31,642 nucleotides of DNA, taken from positions 1 to 31,642 of the forward strand of contig CAZIHR010000043.1 in assembly GCA_964538885.1 (NCBI GenBank), read 5' to 3'. The position numbers and the translations under genes are program-made. This DNA comes from JAPOPJ01 sp964538885. Lineage in GTDB: Archaea > Thermoproteota > Nitrososphaeria > Nitrososphaerales > Nitrosopumilaceae. Shown here one piece after another: positions 15,277 through 22,937 of the stretch. The notes beneath the pieces were generated by a model. The model had not been told where the DNA came from. It did not search any database and saw only the letters and a list, made by a program, of their open reading frames with translations. Each line of letters begins with the position of its first letter. The stretch's first letter is position 1.

Positions 15277-16419
15277 TCAAGATCGTCGCAACATATCTGA
15301 TATCTTTCCGCTAGCAAGCATGCGTAACATATTCACGGTATCTTTGTTTACTATCAATTTTGTTATTGTTTCTCCATGAAAATCAAAATCATCTTTTTCG
15401 GAAATCTGCTTTATGATTTCTGGAGTTATTGCTCTACACATTCTGTTTATTGTACTGTTGCTAATTCCCTTCAAAATTCTTCTTGTAATTAACTGTCTTT
15501 CAAACTCACGTCCAAATATGTTCTTCCAATCTTTTTGATATTGTTTAAGCTTTGCTCTGTCTCCTGTATCGAGGAATTCTGATATGGCTCTCCCTGCAAA
15601 CTGTCCTCCCATGCCGCTGGAATAGATTCCTCCAGCTGTGGTAGGTTTTGCTTGCCCTGCTGCATCACCTACAATTACAGTATTGCCCTCTACAAATTTC
15701 TTGATCGGACCGTTGATCCATATTGGTGCATAGATTTTTCTGATTACGGAACATTTTTTTCTCGAATCCAGAAATTTGTCTAGCGCATCTGATACATTGA
15801 TTCCTCTACCTGCAACTCCTATCTTACCTCTCCCTTCCTCTGAAGGTATAATCCATGCAAAGAACTCTGGATATTTTTCTTGGTCCAGATATACTTTCAC
15901 ATTGTTGCCTTTTATCCAACTTGCATGTACCTCATACTGTGCAGATGGTATGATGCCCGTTCTATCTTTTTGTGCTAGTGACGATATTCCCCTAGCATCG
16001 ACAAAAATTTTGTAGCCTATTTCACCTCTACTAGTTTTGATACTATCTTTGGTGATCTCTTTGAAACTGGTTCTCACCATGATCTCTGCACCATTTTTTT
16101 GAGCCTGCTGTGCAATCTGCTTGTCCATCTCTCGTCTGTTAATTTCGACCACCTGCTGTTTACTTGAATTTACGACAAAGCTATTCCCATCTGGTGCAAA
16201 AATCTGTGCTGATTCAATCTTATGTCCCAAGGTCTTTCTTAATGGGATGATGCCTAGTTGCTTCAGTCCCGCCATGCTGATTAAGCCTCCACAATGTTCT
16301 GGAGTACCAATCTCATAATCATCTTCAATCACAAGCACACTGTGGCCTCTTGCACCAATCTCTCTTGCACAGATCAGCCCAGCCACACTTCCTCCAGCTA
16401 TGACTACATCATGTTGCAT
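15277..16419 (-). CDS. Geranylgeranyl reductase family FAD protein
   Basis: 380 aa. N-terminal FAD-binding motif VVIAGGSVAG (5-14) followed by the family signature PEHCGGLIS (about 40-48), a central substrate domain, and the second FAD motif VIVGDAAGQAKPTTAGGI (about 240-257). Archaeal members saturate the geranylgeranyl chains of membrane ether lipids; others reduce related prenyl chains, so the exact substrate is open. Full length, no lesions. It begins at ATG 16419, with an AT-rich TATA-like stretch 22-33 nt upstream that it shares with the divergent pth2 gene. Confidence 0.88.
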   Translation of the reverse strand: MQHDVVIAGGSVAGLICAREIGARGHSVLVIEDDYEIGTPEHCGGLISMAGLKQLGIIPLRKTLGHKIESAQIFAPDGNSFVVNSSKQQVVEINRREMDKQIAQQAQKNGAEIMVRTSFKEITKDSIKTSRGEIGYKIFVDARGISSLAQKDRTGIIPSAQYEVHASWIKGNNVKVYLDQEKYPEFFAWIIPSEEGRGKIGVAGRGINVSDALDKFLDSRKKCSVIRKIYAPIWINGPIKKFVEGNTVIVGDAAGQAKPTTAGGIYSSGMGGQFAGRAISEFLDTGDRAKLKQYQKDWKNIFGREFERQLITRRILKGISNSTINRMCRAITPEIIKQISEKDDFDFHGETITKLIVNKDTVNMLRMLASGKISDMLRRS

Positions 16420-16488
16420 GATTTTTTGTTTATTTTTTCAATTATTTATTTACAAAGTTTTACATTGAATGAAATGATTTGTATCTGC

Positions 16489-16842
16489 ATGGGTATAATA
16501 AAACAGGTTATAGTGATTCGAACCGATCTTGATATGGGAAAGGGGAAGATTGCATCCCAGGTGGGGCATGCATGCGTACTTGGTGCCTTTAACGTCAAAA
16601 AATCGCACCCAAAATGGTTCTCCGAGTGGTGGACCGGTCAAGAAAAGGTGGTAGTTAAGGTGTCAGGACTACGTGAACTACAGCACATCAAAAGTCACGC
16701 TACGGACCTGGGATTGCCATGGTCTGAAGTTACAGACGCGGGTCACACACAGATTGCCCCCGGTACTACTACGTGCATCTCAATTGGACCTGCCCCCGAA
16801 GATGACATTGACAGGGTCACCGGCCAGCTGAAACTACTATAA
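16489..16842 (+). CDS. pth2: Peptidyl-tRNA hydrolase, archaeal/eukaryotic type (Pth2)
   Basis: 117 aa. Recycles stalled peptidyl-tRNA by cutting the ester bond. Key family stretches are VIRTDLDMGKGKIASQVGHA (9-28), the central VVVKVSGLREL region, and the C-terminal VTDAGHTQIAPGTTTCISIGPAP, with the substrate-contacting K, D, T and Q residues in place. I start at ATG 16489, which gives the family length; the frame is open much further upstream but would run into the divergent reductase gene. The 69-nt divergent spacer carries AT-rich TATA-like sequence usable in both directions. Confidence 0.95.
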   Translation: MGIIKQVIVIRTDLDMGKGKIASQVGHACVLGAFNVKKSHPKWFSEWWTGQEKVVVKVSGLRELQHIKSHATDLGLPWSEVTDAGHTQIAPGTTTCISIGPAPEDDIDRVTGQLKLL

Positions 16843-16860
16843 TTTGGCATGTTTGGAATA

Positions 16861-16869
16861 AGATATATC
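16861..16869 (+). promoter_or_regulatory. TATA-like box of the secreted propeller gene
   Basis: AGATATATC at 23-31 nt before ATG 16892, suggesting a leaderless transcript independent of pth2. Confidence 0.5.
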
Positions 16870-16891
16870 GTGGTTATGATTTTTTTACTTT

Positions 16892-18463
16892 ATGAAAAAG
16901 CTGGGGCTTGCGGTGGCCATATTTTTTGGAGCCATCCTGCTTACATCTACTGTCTTGATCGCAATACCGGGCCCCATGCCGACACTAAACACTGATCCTA
17001 ATGTGACCCTTACTGGCACGCCTGCTGACAACTATCCAGATGATCAACGGGATCAGTTCTGCGGAGTAGGAGATGCCAAATCTACTACCTATGTGACAGA
17101 ATACAAGATTCCTACTCCGTGCACAAATCCTTTGGCTATAACTACTGACTATGACGGCAACGTATGGTTTGTACAATCAAATACGGGTGTAGTAACAAAG
17201 TTTGATCCTACTACTGAGTTGTTTACAGAATTTGATAACCCGACATGGCCTGATGGTAGCCGTTCAATGATGTGGGGGATGGATTATGCTCCTGACGGTT
17301 CCATCTGGTTTACTGATGATTTCTTTGATGCCATATGGAAATTCTCACCATTTGATGGTTCATATGGACTGTTGGGATATAAGCAGGGAGATATGGATGT
17401 CCTACCACAAAAAATACAAGTGTTTGGCTCCGACATCCTATTTAACGACTTTACAGGTGGAAATCTTGTTATTCTTACCCCTCTTGAGGGAAATGCAACC
17501 TTGTCTATAATTCCACAGATCTTGAATGGCTCAGTCACAAGCGACTTTGCAACAGACATGGAAAAGAATATCTGGTTTACATCTTGGGCATTTCCCGATT
17601 CAGGTGTATTGGCCAAATTTGATTATCGCAGTTATTCTGATACCCAACTAAATCCAGATACTTCATTGCAAGAATATCTGGACATCGTTGAGTTACCAGA
17701 GGATGCCATATCGATCAACGGTGTAGATATACATGAGAGTGGAAATGTCTGGCTTGCAGATACATCAAATTCGTTCTTTTTTGTGTTTGATCCAATGACT
17801 GGCATGTTTACCAAATTCATAACATCGGACCCGCCACCATCAACATATGGAAATGCAACAGGTATTATCAAATCGCCAGTTAGCAGACCGTACTGGATAG
17901 AGACAACCGACGATGGTAACATTGTCTTCAATGAACAAAATGCGAACCGACTTGCTGTGTTTGATCCTGTAGAAGAGTCCCTTGTAGAATATCTGGTACC
18001 TTCCAAGAATCCTAATTGGGCCGACTGTGGAGAAATGGAAGATTGTGGAATATCTCAGATATTTGACTTTGCAGTATATGGTGACAAAATTTGGTTTACA
18101 GAATGGGTGGAAAATAATATAGGAGTGGTGGACACATCCGTGGATCTTCCATTTGCTGTGGATTTGGATACTGATTTCATCTCCATTGCTACCGGAAGCT
18201 CCGCTAATGTCACATTCACACTGGTTTCGCAAACATTACAAGACCTATCTGATTTGTCTTTGACAGCAGTTACCTCTGATGCTTCCCTGACTGTCAGCGT
18301 TAATCGTCCCCCCAACTTTCAAATGAGTACTGATGGCCAAATGACAGTAAATGCAATGATCAGTATAGATGAGGCTGCTAATTCTGGTCAATATAAAGTA
18401 CTTTTGGGTGCATCAACCCACGAAGTTTCTCTTGGCAAATTCATTACGGTTTTTGTTCCTTGA
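16892..18463 (+). CDS. Secreted beta-propeller protein, Vgb/streptogramin lyase-like
   Basis: 523 aa. A signal peptide or membrane anchor covers residues 1-26 (KK followed by a hydrophobic core). From about 60 to 430 there are repeated blade signatures of the type GNVWFVQ, GSIWFTD, KNIWFTS, GNVWLAD and KIWFTEW, each followed by a KFDP or VFDP turn, which is the pattern of Vgb-like propellers. Residues about 435-523 form a beta-rich, Ig-like module with no cysteines. Bacterial Vgb linearises streptogramins, but most members of this large family have no known substrate and resistance should not be inferred. It probably acts at the cell surface. Confidence 0.75.
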   Translation: MKKLGLAVAIFFGAILLTSTVLIAIPGPMPTLNTDPNVTLTGTPADNYPDDQRDQFCGVGDAKSTTYVTEYKIPTPCTNPLAITTDYDGNVWFVQSNTGVVTKFDPTTELFTEFDNPTWPDGSRSMMWGMDYAPDGSIWFTDDFFDAIWKFSPFDGSYGLLGYKQGDMDVLPQKIQVFGSDILFNDFTGGNLVILTPLEGNATLSIIPQILNGSVTSDFATDMEKNIWFTSWAFPDSGVLAKFDYRSYSDTQLNPDTSLQEYLDIVELPEDAISINGVDIHESGNVWLADTSNSFFFVFDPMTGMFTKFITSDPPPSTYGNATGIIKSPVSRPYWIETTDDGNIVFNEQNANRLAVFDPVEESLVEYLVPSKNPNWADCGEMEDCGISQIFDFAVYGDKIWFTEWVENNIGVVDTSVDLPFAVDLDTDFISIATGSSANVTFTLVSQTLQDLSDLSLTAVTSDASLTVSVNRPPNFQMSTDGQMTVNAMISIDEAANSGQYKVLLGASTHEVSLGKFITVFVP

Positions 18464-18494
18464 CAGAACAGCTCACTTTTGTTATTGATGAATT

Positions 18495-19691
18495 ATGATC
18501 CCTGAGATCGACTCTACTTTGGGAATTCTAGTTTATACTACTGGTTTTACAGGCACGAGCGGAACCATTCGTAACACGCCTGACAACTTTTGGGTCTGTG
18601 AGGTTATCTCTGATAGTGCACTCAAATCAATTCAAGATGGGTCCGGATATGCTGTATATCTATTAAAGAAGAAAAACATTGATACTGCTCACGCGCTTTC
18701 GTTATTTCACAAAAAAACTGGAATTCGACTAAAATCCCTTGGCTTGAAGGACGCATCCGCTGTAACTGAACAATTTGTATGTTCATATGGCAAGAGAAAT
18801 CTGTTGGAAAATTTTTCCACATCCAAGTTTTCATTGAAAAGATTGGGATTCACAAAACGTCCACTGTCAAAAAAAGACATGATAGGAAACAAATTTAGAA
18901 TCCGAGTCTCTGGTACTGAGCGTGATTTGCGTAGCTTTACTGAGCATAATAAAATCTTGAATTTTTATGGTTATCAGAGATTTGGCTCCAAGCGGCCTGT
19001 GACGCATCTTGTAGGTAAAGCTATATTGAATCGTGATTTTGGTAGGGCTGTACAACTCATTTTGTCACATCCATCAAAGTATGACTCTACAGAAAACTCT
19101 GAGATCCGGGAGAAGCTAACTGATAAGGCAAACTACCAAAAATTTCTTGATCAAGTTCCTTCTTGGATGGATATAGAACGAATTGTACTTTTGAAAATGA
19201 TTGCTCATGATGATCCTATGAGGGCGATTCGTGCAATTCCTATCTCTTTAAGGAGATTTTACGTGCAAGCTTACCAGTCGTATCTGTTTAATTGTACTCT
19301 TAGTAAGGCATTCTCTCATGAGGAGGAATTATTCTCATCTGCTGAGGGAGATGTCTGTTTTGATTCCAATGGAATAATTAGAAAATATGCACAGGGAACT
19401 GATCAGTATCTGGCAATGCCTTTTGTGGGATATTCATATTACAAAAAAACCCGCTTCCATCACTATATATCAAAAATTTTAGCAGATGAAGAGATTTCAC
19501 CGAAGGATTTTTTCCTAAAAGAAATGCAAGAAGTGAGCAGTGAGGGAGGGTTTAGACAATGTGCAATAAGATGTTCTCGATACTCTGTAGATTGTGACAT
19601 CGTCGAGTTTACACTGTCACGTGGCTCTTTCGCGACAATTCTATTGCGGGAGATCATGAAACCCGCAGATCCCATTTTGGCAGGTTTTTAG
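18495..19691 (+). CDS. truD: tRNA pseudouridine(13) synthase TruD/Pus7
   Basis: 398 aa. Isomerises uridine 13 in the tRNA D arm. The catalytic aspartate D86 sits in the motif GLKDASAVTEQ. The RNA-binding NFYGYQRFGS segment (about residues 155-164) and the following RPVTHLVGKAIL are typical. A TRUD insertion domain lies in the second half, with YVQAYQSYLFN near 257 and a C-terminal FTLSRGSFATILLREIMK. The ATG is 31 nt after the propeller gene; no clear own TATA box is seen. Intact and full length. Confidence 0.94.
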   Translation: MIPEIDSTLGILVYTTGFTGTSGTIRNTPDNFWVCEVISDSALKSIQDGSGYAVYLLKKKNIDTAHALSLFHKKTGIRLKSLGLKDASAVTEQFVCSYGKRNLLENFSTSKFSLKRLGFTKRPLSKKDMIGNKFRIRVSGTERDLRSFTEHNKILNFYGYQRFGSKRPVTHLVGKAILNRDFGRAVQLILSHPSKYDSTENSEIREKLTDKANYQKFLDQVPSWMDIERIVLLKMIAHDDPMRAIRAIPISLRRFYVQAYQSYLFNCTLSKAFSHEEELFSSAEGDVCFDSNGIIRKYAQGTDQYLAMPFVGYSYYKKTRFHHYISKILADEEISPKDFFLKEMQEVSSEGGFRQCAIRCSRYSVDCDIVEFTLSRGSFATILLREIMKPADPILAGF

Positions 19692-19745
19692 AAATATTGC
19701 ATATTTGGTATAGTTGTATGTACCTGTGAATTAGCTCGACTGAAT

Positions 19746-19856
19746 ATGATTGGTGGACTGGCTTGTTGTAGTTGTTTTTTTTATGTCATTTATAGTGGAT
19801 TTTCTAGTATCTTGTCACCAAACAGGGTAAATAGAATTGATAATTTGACCAAATGA
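19746..19856 (+). CDS. Possible 36-aa hydrophobic peptide
   Basis: A short frame beginning MIGGLACCSCFFYVIY with a hydrophobic, Cys-rich start and a polar tail. A weak TATA-like stretch lies 30-37 nt upstream. It fills half of an otherwise empty 207-nt spacer before the next membrane protein gene. No family recognised; chance is a serious alternative. Confidence 0.2.
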   Translation: MIGGLACCSCFFYVIYSGFSSILSPNRVNRIDNLTK

Positions 19857-19869
19857 TTTTCTGATTTTG

Positions 19870-19877
19870 TATTTAAA
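19870..19877 (+). promoter_or_regulatory. TATA box of the 229-aa membrane protein gene
   Basis: TATTTAAA, 22-29 nt before ATG 19899. Confidence 0.55.
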
Positions 19878-19898
19878 CCAATTCTGTAATTCACAAAA

Positions 19899-20588
19899 AT
19901 GTATAACTGGAATCGTGATTTCACCGAGTCACATAGTAACAAATATGTAGATTTGATACTGTTTGTGTCCTCCTCTGCATTGGCAATACTTATGTTCCTC
20001 GTGTTTTATCCGCACATTGATACAATCAACCAAAAGTCGCCGATTCTGATAAATATCATGTTTGTTCCAGCTGCAATAGTCGGATTCCTCTATGGATTCC
20101 GCATTACAGAAAGGGCCATAAAACCATCGGAGATTCGTAGTCCGCTTAAACGTTCCACAGTAAAGATCTTTTTGTTCTTTTTTGTGATAGGTGGGATGTT
20201 CAGCTCTGTAAATTTTGCCATAAATGGAGGAAGCATAATGCCTGATATTTCGATACTGGAGGATGGATTTTTGCTGTGGGCAAACGAGTTTGTCATGTCT
20301 AATGGTGGCGCAACGTTTCTCATAATATCTAGCATCGCATTGATGGCGGCAGCCACAAAACGTATAGTTGGTATGAATGCTGGACTGTTAAACAGGATAA
20401 TCACGTTTGTCGGCACATACATCTTCTTTACTATGTTGATACTGAGCTTTACAAAATCTGATCCTACTTCATCAGGAGTATTTTTGTATACATTTTACCA
20501 TGCAGGAATTGTGGGTGGTGCATTCTTTGCCATGAATAGACTGACACGGAATCAAAACACGCTTGAGGACTTTGCCAACGGCTTTTAG
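19899..20588 (+). CDS. Hypothetical multi-pass membrane protein
   Basis: 229 aa. Six hydrophobic segments are visible: about 18-38, 48-65, 86-105, 133-150, 164-183 and 192-210. Soluble parts are short, with basic stretches (RSPLKR at about 79-84) that by the positive-inside rule would be cytosolic. No catalytic motif and no family recognised. The gene has its own TATA box and ends 2 nt before a convergent small membrane-protein gene. Confidence 0.75.
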   Translation: MYNWNRDFTESHSNKYVDLILFVSSSALAILMFLVFYPHIDTINQKSPILINIMFVPAAIVGFLYGFRITERAIKPSEIRSPLKRSTVKIFLFFFVIGGMFSSVNFAINGGSIMPDISILEDGFLLWANEFVMSNGGATFLIISSIALMAAATKRIVGMNAGLLNRIITFVGTYIFFTMLILSFTKSDPTSSGVFLYTFYHAGIVGGAFFAMNRLTRNQNTLEDFANGF

Positions 20589-20590
20589 GA

Positions 20591-20839
20591 CTATTCTTCC
20601 AGATCCACATAGATTCCAGATATCTCGTTGTTTATTCTATCCCAGTATTTTTCGCAACCTTCTGTTCTAAAGTCGTTTGCCTTGCACTCGTTAAAGTGAA
20701 CGGTGTTGTCTCTTTGAATGTTGTCTGCAAAGAGAACATCATCTCCTATTGTAAAGGCAATAAGTGCTATTGCAGTGAGACTTGCAGCAACCACAATCAT
20801 CGAGTATCCTACTTTGGCATGGTTGTGTGGCTCCTTCAT
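20591..20839 (-). CDS. Small single-pass membrane protein
   Basis: 82 aa from ATG 20839. A short polar N-terminus (MKEPHNHAK) is followed by one hydrophobic helix at about 12-32. A polar C-terminal part with two cysteines (in NECKAND and EGCEKYW) likely lies outside the cell. A longer frame reaches to 21004, but its extra 55 residues look non-coding, and a TATA-like box at 20863-20870 sits 24-31 nt before 20839. No family recognised. Confidence 0.65.
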   Translation of the reverse strand: MKEPHNHAKVGYSMIVVAASLTAIALIAFTIGDDVLFADNIQRDNTVHFNECKANDFRTEGCEKYWDRINNEISGIYVDLEE

Positions 20840-20862
20840 CTGTACAAAATACTGAATGCTGG

Positions 20863-20870
20863 AATTTAAT
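20863..20870 (-). promoter_or_regulatory. TATA-like box that decides the 20839 start
   Basis: ATTAAATT on the minus strand, 24-31 nt before ATG 20839. It supports the shorter gene model. The 263 nt from here to 21133 contain no other gene I can support. Confidence 0.5.
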
Positions 20871-21133
20871 CCTTTCAAGAACCGTCTGAGACAATTCGTG
20901 CACGTTCTAGTTATTTGAAGATTGGGATCCGATGCGATCAGGCGTTGATTTATGTGAACGTACAATAGATGTACTGTTGCGTCTATAATGATTACAAGAC
21001 TCATTCTTATGGTTATATTAGAGTGTCCGCGGTATGATTTTTACATATCTTGTTAGGGCTTGTAATGATTCTAGTATGATGTGGTCATTATAATACAGGA
21101 AAAAAGAAAAACAAGTGTACCGGAAGCATATGT

Positions 21134-21625
21134 GTGAGCATCCAGATCCTCCAGTACGAGTTCTTGGGGCCTGTAAGCCTTGATCAGTGGGGTCCTCCCA
21201 TGGAGAAGATGGTTTATTTGGTTTTGGGTAGAAATGGTGACTCTTTTCGAATACTGTATGTTGGGGATTGTGAAAAGACAGACGAGAGTGGCTTCTTTGT
21301 AAATCATCCTAGCTTCAAGTGCTGGATCAACCAATCAGGTTCTAAAAAATCATTATATCTTGCAATATTGCCACTCTTTGATGTTGCAAGCGTGCAACGG
21401 AAACATGTGATTGAAAAAATTATTTCACATTACAAGCCAGCATGCAATGATGCAGATGTGCCAAAACCACCACCATACAATATTGGCACAAAAAAATCAG
21501 ATGCAGACAAGAAAATCCCATGTCCGTGCTGTGGTGCAGATCTCAAGGCTGAAAAAGTGCTTGAAAAGACAACCATAATGCGTTGTACTGAATGCGGAAT
21601 CAGTGATACGAGACTTAACTCCTGA
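21134..21625 (+). CDS. GIY-YIG-like domain fused to a C-terminal zinc ribbon (putative)
   Basis: 163 aa, GTG start. The N-terminal region has MVYLVLG, about a dozen residues, then ILYVGDC, and ends with a glutamate helix (VIEKIISHYKP, then CN). This order and spacing recall GIY-YIG endonucleases (GIY, YIG, then E and a KP.N end), although the first motif is degenerate and the usual Arg after YIG is not evident. The C-terminus is a zinc ribbon, CPCC and CTEC (about 133-157). Nuclease activity is therefore uncertain. A TATA-like box lies at about 21083-21091, leaving a leader of about 20 nt. The 3' end overlaps the convergent gene by 11 nt. Confidence 0.6.
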   Translation: MSIQILQYEFLGPVSLDQWGPPMEKMVYLVLGRNGDSFRILYVGDCEKTDESGFFVNHPSFKCWINQSGSKKSLYLAILPLFDVASVQRKHVIEKIISHYKPACNDADVPKPPPYNIGTKKSDADKKIPCPCCGADLKAEKVLEKTTIMRCTECGISDTRLNS

Positions 21626-21848
21626 TCTTGTTCTTGACATCAAACAACTGCAGAGTCAACAAGTCGATTGCTTTTTTCAGATGATCAAACTCATTAATTG
21701 AGTGTATCTGACCATGCACAAGTTCCCGCAGAACTTTGACTGTTCCCTTTTGGAATTCATCCTTTGCTATGATCTCCATTGCATTGAGTTTGGACAACAG
21801 TCCGTCTAGCTCCTTTACCATCTCGTCTGCCTTTCTGTGTTTTTCCAT
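21615..21848 (-). CDS. Small helical hypothetical protein
   Basis: 77 aa from ATG 21848 (MEKHRKADEM). Almost entirely helical by pattern, with leucine-rich heptads (ELDGLLSKLNAMEII; HLKKAIDLLTLQLFDV) suggesting a coiled-coil or helical hairpin. No Cys and no catalytic motif. A longer frame reaches 21920, but a TATA-like CATATTAAC lies about 20-29 nt before 21848, so the shorter start is preferred. Convergent with and overlapping the GIY-YIG-like gene. Confidence 0.65.
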   Translation of the reverse strand: MEKHRKADEMVKELDGLLSKLNAMEIIAKDEFQKGTVKVLRELVHGQIHSINEFDHLKKAIDLLTLQLFDVKNKIRS

Positions 21849-22742
21849 ACGGTCTGTACAATTTTTTGTTAATATGAATTGTGCCAATAATATGTAAAAG
21901 CTTTGACAACGTGCTTGCATTATACCAAAATAATTTCATTGACCGATCAAGGAAATTAGAAGATCGAACTGAACACCAAGACAAAGTTCCCATCAATATT
22001 CCAATTTATGGGAACCATATAGCAACGCTCGTAAGTTTATGTATATTCCAAGTGGCTATGTCCATTGTTTTATTGTTTTCATGGTGTTTTAGTTGCTGAG
22101 TACTGGTGATGATTTTTTTTAGTTGTGCAACTCCACATTTTGTTATAATACCTGATTTTAAATATGCTCAATTTCACATCGTAGATCTTTACTCTGTGCA
22201 CTTGAAGATACACAGTGAAAAATACTCATCCCTGACACCCTCTACTAGCTTTTTCAAGTTGTTTTGTGCTCATCTTTGTGGGTGCTTCTGATCGTTTTCT
22301 GTCTGTCAGTGCATGATATATTTCATCTATGCTGGTATAATCTGCTACCCTATAATACCACAGTGCAACGGTTGTACATGTATTTCAATGCGGATGCACT
22401 GGATATCTCTTTACATACAAAGTGAAATTAACATGCAGAGTCTGCGTGCTATTCTGTCTGACTTTTCAGAACTGCGCGCCTGCTTCAAAAGATCGACGTT
22501 TAGCATGATTTGTATGGCTGTGAACAAATTTTTGACTTTTCTTATTGATACGATATACAAAGCATACAGCGTGATCTATGACATATGTTATATCTATGGT
22601 ATTGGTTGATGCTAATATTACAAAACTAGATGTAGATTGTGCTGTTTATGATGTATTGCAGGCTTGGTGGCAAGTTTAGTGATGTATACAAGAATAATTT
22701 GTACATAAATTTACAAGCGTTGCTTTACTCATCTGATCAGCT
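21849..22742. other. Gene-poor 0.9-kb region with a decayed repeat
   Basis: No gene can be supported. Open frames exist at 21881-22099 (72 aa, with a hydrophobic end) and 22313-22609 (98 aa; the inner part from ATG 22433 is 58 aa and hydrophobic). They lack recognisable families and well-placed TATA boxes. The right end is copy B of the dispersed repeat. The stretch looks like the site of a lost or decayed gene. Confidence 0.5.
22615..22724 (+). repeat. Dispersed decayed repeat, copy B
   Basis: Partner of copy A (29-137), same strand, roughly 75-80% identical by eye with one 1-nt indel. A frame reading ITKLDVDCAVYD opens here and stops at 22678. A single shift restores a second stretch (LGGKFSDVYKNN) that matches the corresponding shifted reading in copy A. 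ITKLDVD followed later by LGG resembles the start of macro-domain (ADP-ribose-binding) proteins, but this is only a suggestion. Confidence 0.6.
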
Positions 22743-22895
22743 TCACACTAGTTCCTCATCAATCTTCTGAATTGGCTCCATATATTGCTGACACATGCAA
22801 CCCATAATCCTACATCTACCAAGCTTGACAAGTGACTGACTGTCCTTAGATGGTACATGTGCCTCATTTGTGTGATGGCAACGCTTACAATTCAT
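22743..22895 (-). CDS. 50-aa Cys/His-rich small protein
   Basis: Short gene starting MNCKRCHHTNEAH and ending with KIDEELV. Cysteines at 3, 6, 28, 33 and 35 with histidines at 7, 8 and 13 give a CxxCHH plus C-x4-C-x-C layout that suits a zinc or other metal site. A strong TATA box (22917-22927) lies 22-32 nt upstream of the ATG, as for leaderless genes around it. The polar, charged composition and lack of low-complexity sequence support a real protein. No family recognised. It is 42 nt downstream of the alcohol dehydrogenase gene on the same strand but has its own promoter. Confidence 0.7.
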   Translation of the reverse strand: MNCKRCHHTNEAHVPSKDSQSLVKLGRCRIMGCMCQQYMEPIQKIDEELV

Positions 22896-22916
22896 GAAGT
22901 TTAGTTGCAGTTTCCA

Positions 22917-22927
22917 TTATTTAATTC
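22917..22927 (-). promoter_or_regulatory. TATA box of the 50-aa Cys-rich gene
   Basis: GAATTAAATAA on the minus strand, 22-32 nt before ATG 22895. Confidence 0.6.
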
Positions 22928-22937
22928 ACTGATCACA

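Noticed and set aside
16294..16488. Long N-terminal extension of Pth2
   Set aside because: It would overlap the divergent reductase gene and its promoter, and Pth2 proteins are about 115-120 aa.
16505..16530. GATTCGAACC string resembling a tRNA T-loop
   Set aside because: It lies inside the conserved Pth2 coding sequence (VIRTD) and no tRNA folds around it.
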